Positions 5,618-12,448 of a DNA stretch of 12,890 nucleotides are shown in pieces; within the stretch, counting starts at the first letter, position 1; each line of letters starts with the position of its first letter. The notes beneath the pieces were generated by a model that ran no database searches, was not told the origin of the DNA, and was given only the letters and a program-made list of their open reading frames with translations. The DNA lies in contig JAADEQ010000113.1 in assembly GCA_013153345.1 (NCBI GenBank), positions 1 through 12,890 on the forward strand. The letters are read 5' to 3'. The position numbers and the translations under genes were made by a program. This stretch comes from Campylobacterota bacterium. GTDB taxonomy: Bacteria; Campylobacterota; Campylobacteria; Campylobacterales; Sulfurovaceae.

Positions 5618-7084
5618 GTGAGAATTGTTGTGGTATTTTTGTTTCTATTTAGTGTTGCATTCTCTCAAACTCTAGATAAAGAGATTAAGAATGCAATTAT
5701 TAAAATATATAGCTACTCAAAAGAGCCAAACTATAAAAAGCCATGGCTTAGCACTACTAGTAGCTCAAGTGGAAGTGGAGCTGTAATTGGAAAAGATTTA
5801 ATCTTAACCAATGCTCATGTGGTAGCAAACAATACATTTTTAGAGGTGCAAAAGTATAATAGTGCAAAGCGCTATATTGCCAAAGTAATTGCAGTATCAC
5901 ACGAGCTTGATTTAGCTTTAATTACAACAGAAGATAAGAGCTTTTTTAAAAATATCAAACCCCTAAAAATTGGAGAGCTTCCTCAAACAGAAGATGAGAT
6001 ATCAGTTCTTGGCTATCCAATGGGTGGAAAGACTCTAAGTGTAACAACAGGAGTTGTTAGCAGAATTGAGCATCAGCGATATGTTCATAGTGCTGAGCGA
6101 CTCCTTGCAATTCAAGTTGATGCAGCTATAAATCCAGGAAATAGTGGAGGGCCAGCAATCAATAAAGAGGGAAAAATTATTGGAGTTGTAATGCAAGGGA
6201 TTAGCTTTAGCCAAAATATAGGATATTTGGTCCCTTCAGTTATGATAAAACACTTTCTAAAAGATTTTGAAGATGGCAAAATTGATGGAGTTCCCCAACT
6301 TCATATATTTATCTCAAAGCTTGAAAATCCAGCAGCAAAGAGATATTATGGACTAGATTTAAATAAGACTGGAATTTTGGTAGAAAGAGTTATGCCTCTT
6401 GGAAACTCAAATGGATATTTGAAAAAAGGTGATATTATTCTAAGCATTGATGGTAAAAAGATTCAAGATGATGGAACCGTGGAGTTTAGAGAAGATGAGT
6501 ATACCTCAGCAAAATATGTAGTTGATTTGCACCAGATGGGAGAGAGTGTAAAGGTTAGAATCTGGAGAGATAAAAATGAGAGTGAAGTTACTATTCCTCT
6601 AACTAAATATACAAAAGATGTATGGTTAGTAAAACTATTTCAATATGATAAAGACCCAACCTATTTTATATATGGAGGGTATGTATTTTCTCCTTTAGTT
6701 GAGAATCTAATTAGCACTGGCAAAAATAAAAATTGTAGACTATTTTCATATCTAGATAAGTGTGCAACAGAGGATAAAAAAGAGCAAGTAGTGCTTCTTG
6801 GAGTATTAGCAGATAGAAGCAATCGAGGAAACCAAAATCTCTTTAACTATCTAGTTGAGACAATTAATGGGAAAAAGATTAAAGATTTTAAAGAGTTCTT
6901 TAAGGAGATGCTATCTAAAAAAGATGGATTTATTGTATTAGAGAATAATAAAGACCAACAAGTTATTATTGATGTAGATGAGGCTAAAAAGAGACACCAA
7001 ATTATTCTTAATACCTATAATATTCAATATGATAGGTCATCAGATTTAAGAGAAAGTAATAATACAACTCAAAACAAAATTTAA
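5618..7084 (+). CDS. Periplasmic trypsin-like serine protease, DEG9/DEG10-like with PDZ region
   Basis: The protein has 488 residues. A hydrophobic N-terminus ending VAFSQ (about 1-17) is a signal peptide. The trypsin-like domain (about 22-215) has a complete triad: His67 in LTNAHVV, Asp98 in HELDLALI, and Ser176 in NPGNSGGPA. IGYLVPSVMIKHFLKDF, then a VPQL-x6-KLENP segment and a PDZ-like domain (about 240-330, with GILVERVMP and LKKGDIILSIDGKKI) follow. A second PDZ-like region with NGKKIKDFKEF lies near 415-445. This order, including the KLENP linker, recalls plant DEG9/DEG10 rather than E. coli DegP. The start is GTG at 5618 with AAAAGG 7 nt upstream; the overlapping ATG at 5616 meets TGA at once. 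The probable role is periplasmic protein quality control. It is divergent from the lipoprotein. Confidence 0.9.
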   Translation: MRIVVVFLFLFSVAFSQTLDKEIKNAIIKIYSYSKEPNYKKPWLSTTSSSSGSGAVIGKDLILTNAHVVANNTFLEVQKYNSAKRYIAKVIAVSHELDLALITTEDKSFFKNIKPLKIGELPQTEDEISVLGYPMGGKTLSVTTGVVSRIEHQRYVHSAERLLAIQVDAAINPGNSGGPAINKEGKIIGVVMQGISFSQNIGYLVPSVMIKHFLKDFEDGKIDGVPQLHIFISKLENPAAKRYYGLDLNKTGILVERVMPLGNSNGYLKKGDIILSIDGKKIQDDGTVEFREDEYTSAKYVVDLHQMGESVKVRIWRDKNESEVTIPLTKYTKDVWLVKLFQYDKDPTYFIYGGYVFSPLVENLISTGKNKNCRLFSYLDKCATEDKKEQVVLLGVLADRSNRGNQNLFNYLVETINGKKIKDFKEFFKEMLSKKDGFIVLENNKDQQVIIDVDEAKKRHQIILNTYNIQYDRSSDLRESNNTTQNKI

Positions 7085-7105
7085 AATAATCAAAAGGAGG
7101 AGGAT

Positions 7106-7633
7106 ATGAAAACTTTTATCTTTTTTCTCTTTAACTCTCTTATTTTTGCATCTTCTATTAATAGCCAAAATTGGTATAACCATCCAAAAATTGTCGAGAT
7201 TAGAAAAGAGGTTAATAGAATAAATAAAAATATTAATCAACATAGATATAGAGTGCAAAAAAAGGGATGGAGTGATGAAAATGTTGGAGCTGAAGCAAAA
7301 CTATATAAAGATAAAAATGGAAATGTAAAAAAACTCTTAATTATAGGAGGAAGTGAAGATAGCTTAATAAAAGGAGAATATTACTATCAAAATAAAAAGT
7401 TAATTTTTAGCTATCTAGTAAGTAATCACTATAGTGGTTGTGGCACTACCCTTAGAAACTACTTTTTCAATAATAAATTGATATTTCAAAAAAAAGATTA
7501 TGGAACCTGCACTTTTGATAAAGAGATTTGCAAAGATTTAAACGACAAAAATAATAAATGTAAAAGAAGAGTCCCCTTCCCTACTATTATAAAAACCCCA
7601 ACAGAGGCTTTTAAAGAGTTTTATGGAGAATAG
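7106..7633 (+). CDS. Small secreted four-cysteine protein of unknown function
   Basis: The protein has 175 residues. The first 16-20 form a signal peptide (hydrophobic MKTFIFFLF..., Ala-Ser-Ser near 15-17). The mature part begins with a charged helix (about 27-50), then what look like beta strands: AKLYKDKNGNVKKLLI, GEYYYQNKKLIFSYL. Four cysteines (112, 135, 142, 152) cluster in the last third and could form two disulfides. I do not recognise the family; the strand pattern resembles generic exported beta-sheet proteins. An AAAGGAGGAGG ribosome binding site and a spacing of only 21 nt to the protease gene indicate co-transcription. It is more AT-rich than its neighbours. It could be a partner, inhibitor or substrate of the protease, by position only. 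Confidence 0.7.
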   Translation: MKTFIFFLFNSLIFASSINSQNWYNHPKIVEIRKEVNRINKNINQHRYRVQKKGWSDENVGAEAKLYKDKNGNVKKLLIIGGSEDSLIKGEYYYQNKKLIFSYLVSNHYSGCGTTLRNYFFNNKLIFQKKDYGTCTFDKEICKDLNDKNNKCKRRVPFPTIIKTPTEAFKEFYGE

Positions 7634-7673
7634 AATTCTTAAAATATAAAGAAAGCCTCTAGCTAAACTCTTT
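7603..7673 (+). repeat. Two crossing pairs of 9-nt complementary arms at the end of the four-cysteine gene
   Basis: AGAGGCTTT (7603-7611) is complementary to AAAGCCTCT (7652-7660), and AAAGAGTTT (7613-7621) is complementary to AAACTCTTT (7665-7673). The order A-B-A'-B' is a pseudoknot topology, or two mutually exclusive long hairpins. A further local stem AAGAAAG/CTTTCTT (7649-7655/7670-7676) competes with both. The 5' arms are the last codons of the gene. Confidence 0.35.
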
Positions 7674-7706
7674 CTTCGCAAAAATTTCTAATTTATAAGA
7701 CTAAAA

Positions 7707-7745
7707 AGATTGTCTCCCTAGTTGGAGCAATCTAACTTTTACTTT
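7707..7745 (+). terminator. Probable intrinsic terminator after the protease operon
   Basis: AGATTG-T-CTCC, loop CTAGTT, GGAG-CAATCT gives a 10-bp stem with one bulged T. It is followed by AACTTTTACTTTTC. The U tract is interrupted, so termination may be partial. It lies 74 nt after the four-cysteine gene. Confidence 0.5.
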
Positions 7746-7909
7746 TCTTCACATATTTCTTTTTTCACTTACCCTATTTCCATATTTTAGGAGATGTTTA
7801 AAATATGTAAATTCTCTTTTACTATTTTTTTTATCAAATTCATCATATAAGTTTATTTAAAATTTAAGAATTTCATTAATTTTAAAGTTTTTAAGAAAAA
7901 ATAAAAATT

Positions 7910-7923
7910 TATAATAATATAAT
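7910..7923 (+). promoter_or_regulatory. -10 region of the outer-membrane protein gene
   Basis: TATAAT occurs twice, at 7910-7915 and 7918-7923, 33 and 25 nt before the start codon, in an extremely AT-rich region. No -35 box is evident. Which copy is used cannot be decided by eye. Confidence 0.45.
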
Positions 7924-7948
7924 TTTAATATTTCAAAAAGGAGGTTAT

Positions 7949-8680
7949 ATGAAAAGAGCTACAACACTTTTAATAGGAGCAACAATTGCTCTATTGGCAA
8001 AGGGGGTTGAGTTGGCACCAGCAGAGCCTATTGCAGTTACTCCAACTCCTTCAACAAATTTAGAGTCTTTAATATCTCATGGAGCTTCTTTAAAGATAGG
8101 AACACTGGGAGTAGGAGCTGATTTTGAGCATATGTTTAACAAAAAACATGGAGTTAGACTCAATGTTAATGGAATTAAGATTAGTAGAGATGAAGAGCTA
8201 GATGATATTACTTATGATTTAGACTTAAAACTATTTACTGCTGGCATTCTTTATGATTATCACCCATGGGAGGGAAGCTTTAGAGTAACAACTGGACTCT
8301 ACTACAACAACAATAAACTTGAAGGGACTGCAAGACCAACAAGCCCAGTTACAATTGGAGATAGAACATATCAACCAGATCAGATAGGGCAAATTGATGC
8401 CAAAATAGATTTTGAAAATGAAGTTGCTCCATATGTTGGAATTGGATGGAGTTCAACTGAGAAAAATGGATGGCACTTTACAGCAGATATTGGAGTTATG
8501 TATGCTGGAGAGCCGCAAGTTTGGGCACAAGCAACTCCTGGTCCAGCACTCCAAGACCAACCAGATTTAGTAAATCAACTTCAACAAGATATTGAAAAAG
8601 AGCGCCAAAATATCTATGAAGATATAAAAGATTATAAATGGTGGCCAGTAATTATGATTGGAGTCCAAAAAAAGTTTTAA
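7949..8680 (+). CDS. Outer-membrane beta-barrel protein
   Basis: The protein has 243 residues. A Lys-Arg start and a hydrophobic stretch to about residue 19 form a signal peptide, then comes a Pro/Thr-rich linker (23-37). From about 48 the chain alternates in amphipathic strands (LKIGTLGVGADFEHMF, RVTTGLYYNNNKL, VAPYVGIGWSS, WHFTADIGVMYAG) and ends VIMIGVQKKF. The terminal aromatic Phe is the usual sorting signal of barrel proteins. The pattern G-TLGVG-ADFEH, YDYHPW, APYVGIGWS, and a predicted helix with a charged Q-Q-D-I-E-K-E segment before the last strand, fit a proteobacterial OmpA-like or OmpW-like small barrel family seen in many genomes. Function is unknown. AAAGGAGG precedes the ATG. 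It stands alone as a transcript. Confidence 0.82.
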   Translation: MKRATTLLIGATIALLAKGVELAPAEPIAVTPTPSTNLESLISHGASLKIGTLGVGADFEHMFNKKHGVRLNVNGIKISRDEELDDITYDLDLKLFTAGILYDYHPWEGSFRVTTGLYYNNNKLEGTARPTSPVTIGDRTYQPDQIGQIDAKIDFENEVAPYVGIGWSSTEKNGWHFTADIGVMYAGEPQVWAQATPGPALQDQPDLVNQLQQDIEKERQNIYEDIKDYKWWPVIMIGVQKKF

Positions 8681-8702
8681 CCAAGGAATCCCCCTTGGTT
8701 AA
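8667..8702 (-). terminator. Intrinsic terminator of the pxp-gdhA transcript
   Basis: On the minus strand TTAACCAAGG, loop GGGATT and CCTTGGTTAA form a perfect 10-bp stem (8702-8677). AAC and seven Ts (8673-8667) follow. It begins 4 nt after the gdhA stop. The distal arm overlaps the stop codon of the convergent outer-membrane protein gene. In that plus-strand direction there is no T tract, so its use there is doubtful. Confidence 0.85.
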
Positions 8703-8706
8703 GCCA

Positions 8707-10068
8707 CTATACGGCTCCTAAATCAATCATTGAATCTGCAACCCTTTTAAATGCAGCAATATTTGCCCCTCTTTGCAAATCTCCTTCAAAGCCATACTCT
8801 TTTGCCGTATTATAGACCAAATTAAAGATATTTTTCATAATGGTTTGAAGTTTGGTATCAACCTCAGCAAAACTCCATCGAACCATTGAGGCATTTTGTG
8901 CCATCTCAAGCTGGCTTACTGCAACTCCTCCTGCATTTGCCGCTTTTGCTGGGCCAAAAAGAGCATTATTTGCCTTTAAATACTCAATTGCCTCTGGTGT
9001 TGTTGGCATATTTGCCCCCTCATTTACCATTATACACCCATTTTTAACAAGATTTTTTGCATCAAAGAGATTTAATTCATTTTGAGTGGCACAAGGCATT
9101 GCAATTTGGCAAGGAATATCCCAAATAGCATGCCCTCCTTTTGGATACTTATGGAGAGGAATATAGGTAGCTTTTGGATGAAGTTTAGCATATTCACTTA
9201 GAGATTTTCTATCAACCTCCTTAATTGCTTTTAGTGTCTTTATATCAATTCCATCTTTATCATAGATTGTCCCTTGGCTATCTGAGCAGGCAACAACTTT
9301 TGCTCCAAGATGAGTTAGCTTTTCCATTGCATAAATTGCCACATTCCCAGAGCCAGAGACCACTGCAACTTTATCTTTTAAATCCTCTCCAACCTTTTGT
9401 AGATAGTTATTTGCAAAATATACCGCCCCATATCCAGTTGCCTCTTTTCTTCCAAATGAGCCTCCCCAAGCAATCCCTTTTCCAGTAAGCGTTCCTTCAT
9501 ATCTTCCAGTTAACCTTTTATATTGCCCATACAGATATCCAATCTCTCTTTCTCCAACCCCAATATCTCCAGCAGGAACATCAACTCTCTCACCAATATG
9601 GCGATATAGCTCATTCATAAAGCTTTGGCAAAATCTCATAATCTCATAATCGCTCTTTCCTTTTGGATTAAAGTTGCTCCCTCCCTTTGCTCCTCCAATA
9701 TTTAGATTTGTAAGGGAGTTTTTAAAGATTTGCTCAAACCCTAAAAACTTTACAATTCCTAAATTAACACTCTTATGAAACCTAAGCCCACCTTTATATG
9801 GTCCAAGAGTTGAGTTAAACTGCACCCTATATCCAATATTTACATTAATCTTGCCACTATCATCAATCCAAGGTACCTTAAAAATAATCGTTCTATCTGG
9901 CACAACAAGCTGCTCTAAGATTGAGTTTTGCATATACTTTTTCTCTTCATTAAGAAGAGGAGTTAGCGAATTTAAAACCTCTGAGGTTGCTTGATAAAAC
10001 TCGCTCTGTCCTGGCGAGTGCTCTTTGATATAGGTTAAAATCTTTTTTATATACTCTATTGCATTCAT
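8707..10068 (-). CDS. gdhA: NADP-type glutamate dehydrogenase GdhA
   Basis: GdhA interconverts glutamate and 2-oxoglutarate plus ammonia in the cytoplasm, normally in the aminating direction with NADPH. The 453 residues match the hexameric bacterial class. Visible landmarks are Lys92 in YKGGLRF, Lys128 in GGAKGGSNF (catalytic), Asp168 in PAGDIGVGE, the nucleotide loop GSGNVA at 238-243, and ACSDSQG at the second strand end, which suits NADP. GGAKGGSNFNP has Ala and Asn where many members have Gly and Asp. The frame extends upstream to 10125, but ATG 10068 (MNAIEYIKKI) is chosen because AAAGGG precedes it and the extension would run into pxpC. It has its own -10 box and a strong terminator. 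Confidence 0.96.
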   Translation of the reverse strand: MNAIEYIKKILTYIKEHSPGQSEFYQATSEVLNSLTPLLNEEKKYMQNSILEQLVVPDRTIIFKVPWIDDSGKINVNIGYRVQFNSTLGPYKGGLRFHKSVNLGIVKFLGFEQIFKNSLTNLNIGGAKGGSNFNPKGKSDYEIMRFCQSFMNELYRHIGERVDVPAGDIGVGEREIGYLYGQYKRLTGRYEGTLTGKGIAWGGSFGRKEATGYGAVYFANNYLQKVGEDLKDKVAVVSGSGNVAIYAMEKLTHLGAKVVACSDSQGTIYDKDGIDIKTLKAIKEVDRKSLSEYAKLHPKATYIPLHKYPKGGHAIWDIPCQIAMPCATQNELNLFDAKNLVKNGCIMVNEGANMPTTPEAIEYLKANNALFGPAKAANAGGVAVSQLEMAQNASMVRWSFAEVDTKLQTIMKNIFNLVYNTAKEYGFEGDLQRGANIAAFKRVADSMIDLGAV

Positions 10069-10086
10069 CTTATCCCTTTTTTTGCT

Positions 10087-10092
10087 ATTATA
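10087..10092 (-). promoter_or_regulatory. gdhA -10 box overlapping the pxpC stop codon
   Basis: The minus strand reads TTTTTG-TATAAT with the box at 10092-10087, 18 nt before the gdhA ATG, so the leader would be about 12 nt. The box covers the last codon and stop codon of pxpC. It lets gdhA be expressed without the pxp genes. Confidence 0.55.
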
Positions 10093-10990
10093 CAAAAAAA
10101 CTATGAAACTTTTTTGAAAGAGCAATGGCCTCTTTTAACTCTATTAATCTAAATTTTACTCTATCCCCCTCTTTTAGTTGAGAGAGTCTAAAACAATCAA
10201 TATCAATAACTGAGCCAATCTTTGGATAGCCCCCAATTGTTTGGTGCTCTTTTAACAAGACTATTGGCTCACCACTTTTTGTTATTTGAATAGCTCCAAA
10301 TGCAATTGGATTTGAAATAATCTCTATTTTACTACTAAAAACTCCCTCATTTGCCCTAAAGATATAGCCCATTCTACTATGAGATTTAATCTCATAAACC
10401 TCATTAAAAAAGCTCTCAATCTCTTTTTTTAAAAAAAGTTCACTCTCATAACCCAAAACTACTCTTAGCTCCAAAAAATTTGGATATTTTGGAATTAGCT
10501 CTCTTTTTAAAAAGCGCTTTAAGAAGGTTTTATTTTCTTTAAAAAATAGCTTATCCTCTTTTTTTAGCGCCCTTTTAATCTCCTCTTTAATAGAGACACT
10601 ATAACTTCCAAGCACCTTTTTATCAATAAAACCTCCACTTACTCCAAAATATACTCTAACTCCCCTTTTTAAAAATTTTACCCTCAAAATATCGCCTCTA
10701 TTAATAGAATAGGTTTGCCAAAGATTAATCTTTTGATTATTTAAAAATATATCAACCTCTCCCCCGCAAAATGCAAAAGTTGTATTGCCAAAACTCTCAA
10801 TCTCAAAATCTCCATAAGCAATCTCAAGAAGCGGAGTATTGTGCAAATTTTGAAGCAACTTATTACACCAATTATATGCCAACTCATCCATTGCACCACT
10901 TTGAGTAATTCCAATATCTTTATATCCAAACCTTCCAATATCTTGAATGGTGCTTAAAATCCCAGCTCTTTTTACTAAAAAATAGCTCAT
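10088..10990 (-). CDS. pxpC: 5-oxoprolinase subunit PxpC
   Basis: PxpC belongs to the KipA/biotin-dependent carboxyltransferase-like family. With PxpA and PxpB it forms the ATP-dependent 5-oxoprolinase, which converts 5-oxoproline to glutamate. The 300 residues are normal. The N-terminus carries the family signature RAGILSTIQDIGR, then GITQSGAMDELAY and LLEIAYGDFE; the C-terminal region has GYPKIGSVIDIDCFRLSQ and LKEGDRVKF. The ATG at 10990 overlaps the pxpB stop as ATGA, so the two subunits are translationally coupled. Without the neighbours it could be taken for an allophanate hydrolase or Kip protein, but the pxpA partner settles the assignment. Confidence 0.93.
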   Translation of the reverse strand: MSYFLVKRAGILSTIQDIGRFGYKDIGITQSGAMDELAYNWCNKLLQNLHNTPLLEIAYGDFEIESFGNTTFAFCGGEVDIFLNNQKINLWQTYSINRGDILRVKFLKRGVRVYFGVSGGFIDKKVLGSYSVSIKEEIKRALKKEDKLFFKENKTFLKRFLKRELIPKYPNFLELRVVLGYESELFLKKEIESFFNEVYEIKSHSRMGYIFRANEGVFSSKIEIISNPIAFGAIQITKSGEPIVLLKEHQTIGGYPKIGSVIDIDCFRLSQLKEGDRVKFRLIELKEAIALSKKFHSFFV

Positions 10991-11661
10991 ATCTTCCCAC
11001 CAAGTTTTAAAAACTCTTTTTTTGTTATTGGGATAAACTCTACCATATCTCCAACCTCTAATAAAGAGTATCTATCATAATTAAAGCTAAGTAGTTCAAG
11101 GGGAGTTCTTCCAATAATATTCCACCCTCCAGCACTATTTTTTGGATATATTGATGTTTGAGTATTTGCAATTGCAACACTTCCTTTAATAACCTCTTTT
11201 CTTGGAGAATCAAGCCTTGGTGTAGCAATCTTTCTATCAACCTCCCCCATATATGCAAATCCTGGCAAAAACCCAATTGCATAGACATAATAGCTCTTAT
11301 TTGAGTGAATTGCAATAACCTCTTCAATACTTAAACTATTTAATTTTGCAACCCTTTTTAAATCAGCTCCAACTTCAATTGAGTAATAAACTGGAATCTT
11401 TATAACTTTACTTTTCTTTTTAAAAGAGAGCTCTTTTGTCTCTTTATAAAGCTCTAAAACCCTTTTTTTAACCTCTTTAAAATCGCTTTTTAAGATATCA
11501 AATCTTATTAAAATAGAGCTATATGAGATTACAACCTCTTTTATTAAAGGCTCTTTTTTTAAAAGAGTATAGAGTTTATAAAGCTCTTTAGCGCAATTTA
11601 TATTAATCTCACTGCAAAAAGTTATTAATATTGAATCAACTGAGGCAATACTAAATTTCAT
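10987..11661 (-). CDS. pxpB: 5-oxoprolinase subunit PxpB
   Basis: PxpB is of the KipI/allophanate hydrolase subunit 1 family and pairs with PxpC. The 224 residues match the family. A less conserved N-terminal half leads to the cyclophilin-like C-terminal part with YAIGFLPGFAYMGEV (127-141), TPRLDSPRKEV (147-157), and AGGWNIIGRTP (177-187), all hallmark boxes. The ATG at 11661 lies 11 bp inside the end of pxpA, and the end overlaps pxpC by 4 bp, so the three subunits are read as one coupled block. In some bacteria the pair was named for inhibiting a sporulation kinase; the pxpA linkage points to the enzymatic role here. Confidence 0.93.
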   Translation of the reverse strand: MKFSIASVDSILITFCSEININCAKELYKLYTLLKKEPLIKEVVISYSSILIRFDILKSDFKEVKKRVLELYKETKELSFKKKSKVIKIPVYYSIEVGADLKRVAKLNSLSIEEVIAIHSNKSYYVYAIGFLPGFAYMGEVDRKIATPRLDSPRKEVIKGSVAIANTQTSIYPKNSAGGWNIIGRTPLELLSFNYDRYSLLEVGDMVEFIPITKKEFLKLGGKI

Positions 11662-12379
11662 CTAACACATCTTTTATTACTTTTACTAAACTTAAAGCCT
11701 CTTCATTATCCCCATGAACGCATAAACTATCAACTTTAAGCTTTAGCTCTTTATTATTAATATCATAAATAACCCCTCTTTTTACTAAATCCCTTACTCT
11801 TTTTATTACTTTATTTTTATCTTTTATAACGCTTCCTTTTTTGCTTCTTGCAACCAAAAAACCATCGCTACTATAGGCTCTATCTGCAAAAGCTTCAAAT
11901 ATTAGCTTTACTTTTGAGATTCTCTCAAACTCGCTATTTTTTGAGGTGCTAAGAATCATTAAAGATAGCTTCTTATCATAAGAATAGATTGCCTCATTAA
12001 TTGCCATAAATATATCTAAACTCTTCATCATATCATTATATAGCGCTCCATGAGGCTTTATATATGAAATATCCACTCCATTTGCATTTGCAATAGCCCT
12101 TAGGGCACCAATTTGATAAAGAATAATTGCTTTTAATTCATCTTTTGAGTAAGGAATGCTTCTTCTTCCAAAACCAACCAAATCTTGATAGCTAGGATGC
12201 GCTCCAATCTCAACATTAAATCTTTTTGCAAGAAGGATAGTTTTTGTCATATTTAAGGGGTCTGAGGCGTGAAAACCACAAGCAATATTTGCCATATCAA
12301 TTAAAGGCATAATCTTTTCATCTTCTCCTAATTTCCATATTCCAAAACTCTCACCAATATCACAATTTAGCTTTAGCAA
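11651..12379 (-). CDS. pxpA: 5-oxoprolinase subunit PxpA (LamB/YcsF family)
   Basis: PxpA is thought to use ATP and water to open the 5-oxoproline ring with PxpBC. The 242 residues match the family. The signature boxes are LNCDIGESFG (4-13), NIACGFHASDP (31-41), GAHPSYQDL-x-GFGRR (59-73), YIKPHGALYN (106-115), and LCVHGDNEEA near the C-terminus. The start is a TTG at 12379: an in-frame TAG stands immediately before it, AAGGA lies 6 nt upstream, and no other start would keep the conserved N-terminus. It is the first gene of pxpABC-gdhA, behind its own -10 box. The order A-B-C and the glutamate dehydrogenase downstream support the pathway assignment. Confidence 0.95.
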   Translation of the reverse strand: MLKLNCDIGESFGIWKLGEDEKIMPLIDMANIACGFHASDPLNMTKTILLAKRFNVEIGAHPSYQDLVGFGRRSIPYSKDELKAIILYQIGALRAIANANGVDISYIKPHGALYNDMMKSLDIFMAINEAIYSYDKKLSLMILSTSKNSEFERISKVKLIFEAFADRAYSSDGFLVARSKKGSVIKDKNKVIKRVRDLVKRGVIYDINNKELKLKVDSLCVHGDNEEALSLVKVIKDVLDEI

Positions 12380-12405
12380 CTAATATCCTTATTGGAGTTT
12401 TTAAA

Positions 12406-12411
12406 ATTATA
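12406..12411 (-). promoter_or_regulatory. -10 box of the pxpABC operon
   Basis: The minus strand reads ATAG-TATAAT, 26 nt before the pxpA TTG. The same TAGTATAAT is found before the DUF2059 gene. The leader would be about 20 nt. The upstream side is occupied by a long pyrimidine tract. Confidence 0.55.
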
Positions 12412-12415
12412 CTAT

Positions 12416-12448
12416 AAAAAGGGAAAAAAGGAGAGAAAAAGAGAAAAA
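12416..12448 (-). other. 33-nt pyrimidine-only tract
   Basis: The minus strand has 33 consecutive pyrimidines with no G or A, starting right after the stop codon of the YjbH-like gene and ending 4 bp before the pxpA -10 box. It shares TTCTCTTTTTCTC with 3098-3110. It could serve as a G-free Rho loading region or a stiff promoter-upstream A tract. Confidence 0.35.

Larger units (their letters stand above)
7634..7948. other. 315-bp non-coding stretch
   Basis: No reading frame here has a credible start. It contains the 3' half of the crossing complementary arms (to 7676), one hairpin resembling a terminator (7707-7733), and a very AT-rich right half. That half has an inverted repeat TTTAAAATT/AATTTTAAA (7856-7864/7878-7886) and the promoter of the outer-membrane protein gene. 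Nothing else is recognised. Confidence 0.6.

Noticed and set aside
7794..7850. 18-codon frame in the long intergenic stretch, preceded by AGGAG
   Set aside because: The AGGAG directly touches the ATG, too close to work. The product is low complexity and no second line of evidence supports it.
8852..9488. Open frames on the plus strand across gdhA
   Set aside because: They are antisense to a strongly conserved GdhA sequence, lack ribosome binding sites, and show no domain features.
10069..10125. N-terminal extension of gdhA by 19 residues
   Set aside because: It overlaps the end of pxpC and the gdhA -10 box. The ATG at 10068 has a Shine-Dalgarno and the usual GdhA start.
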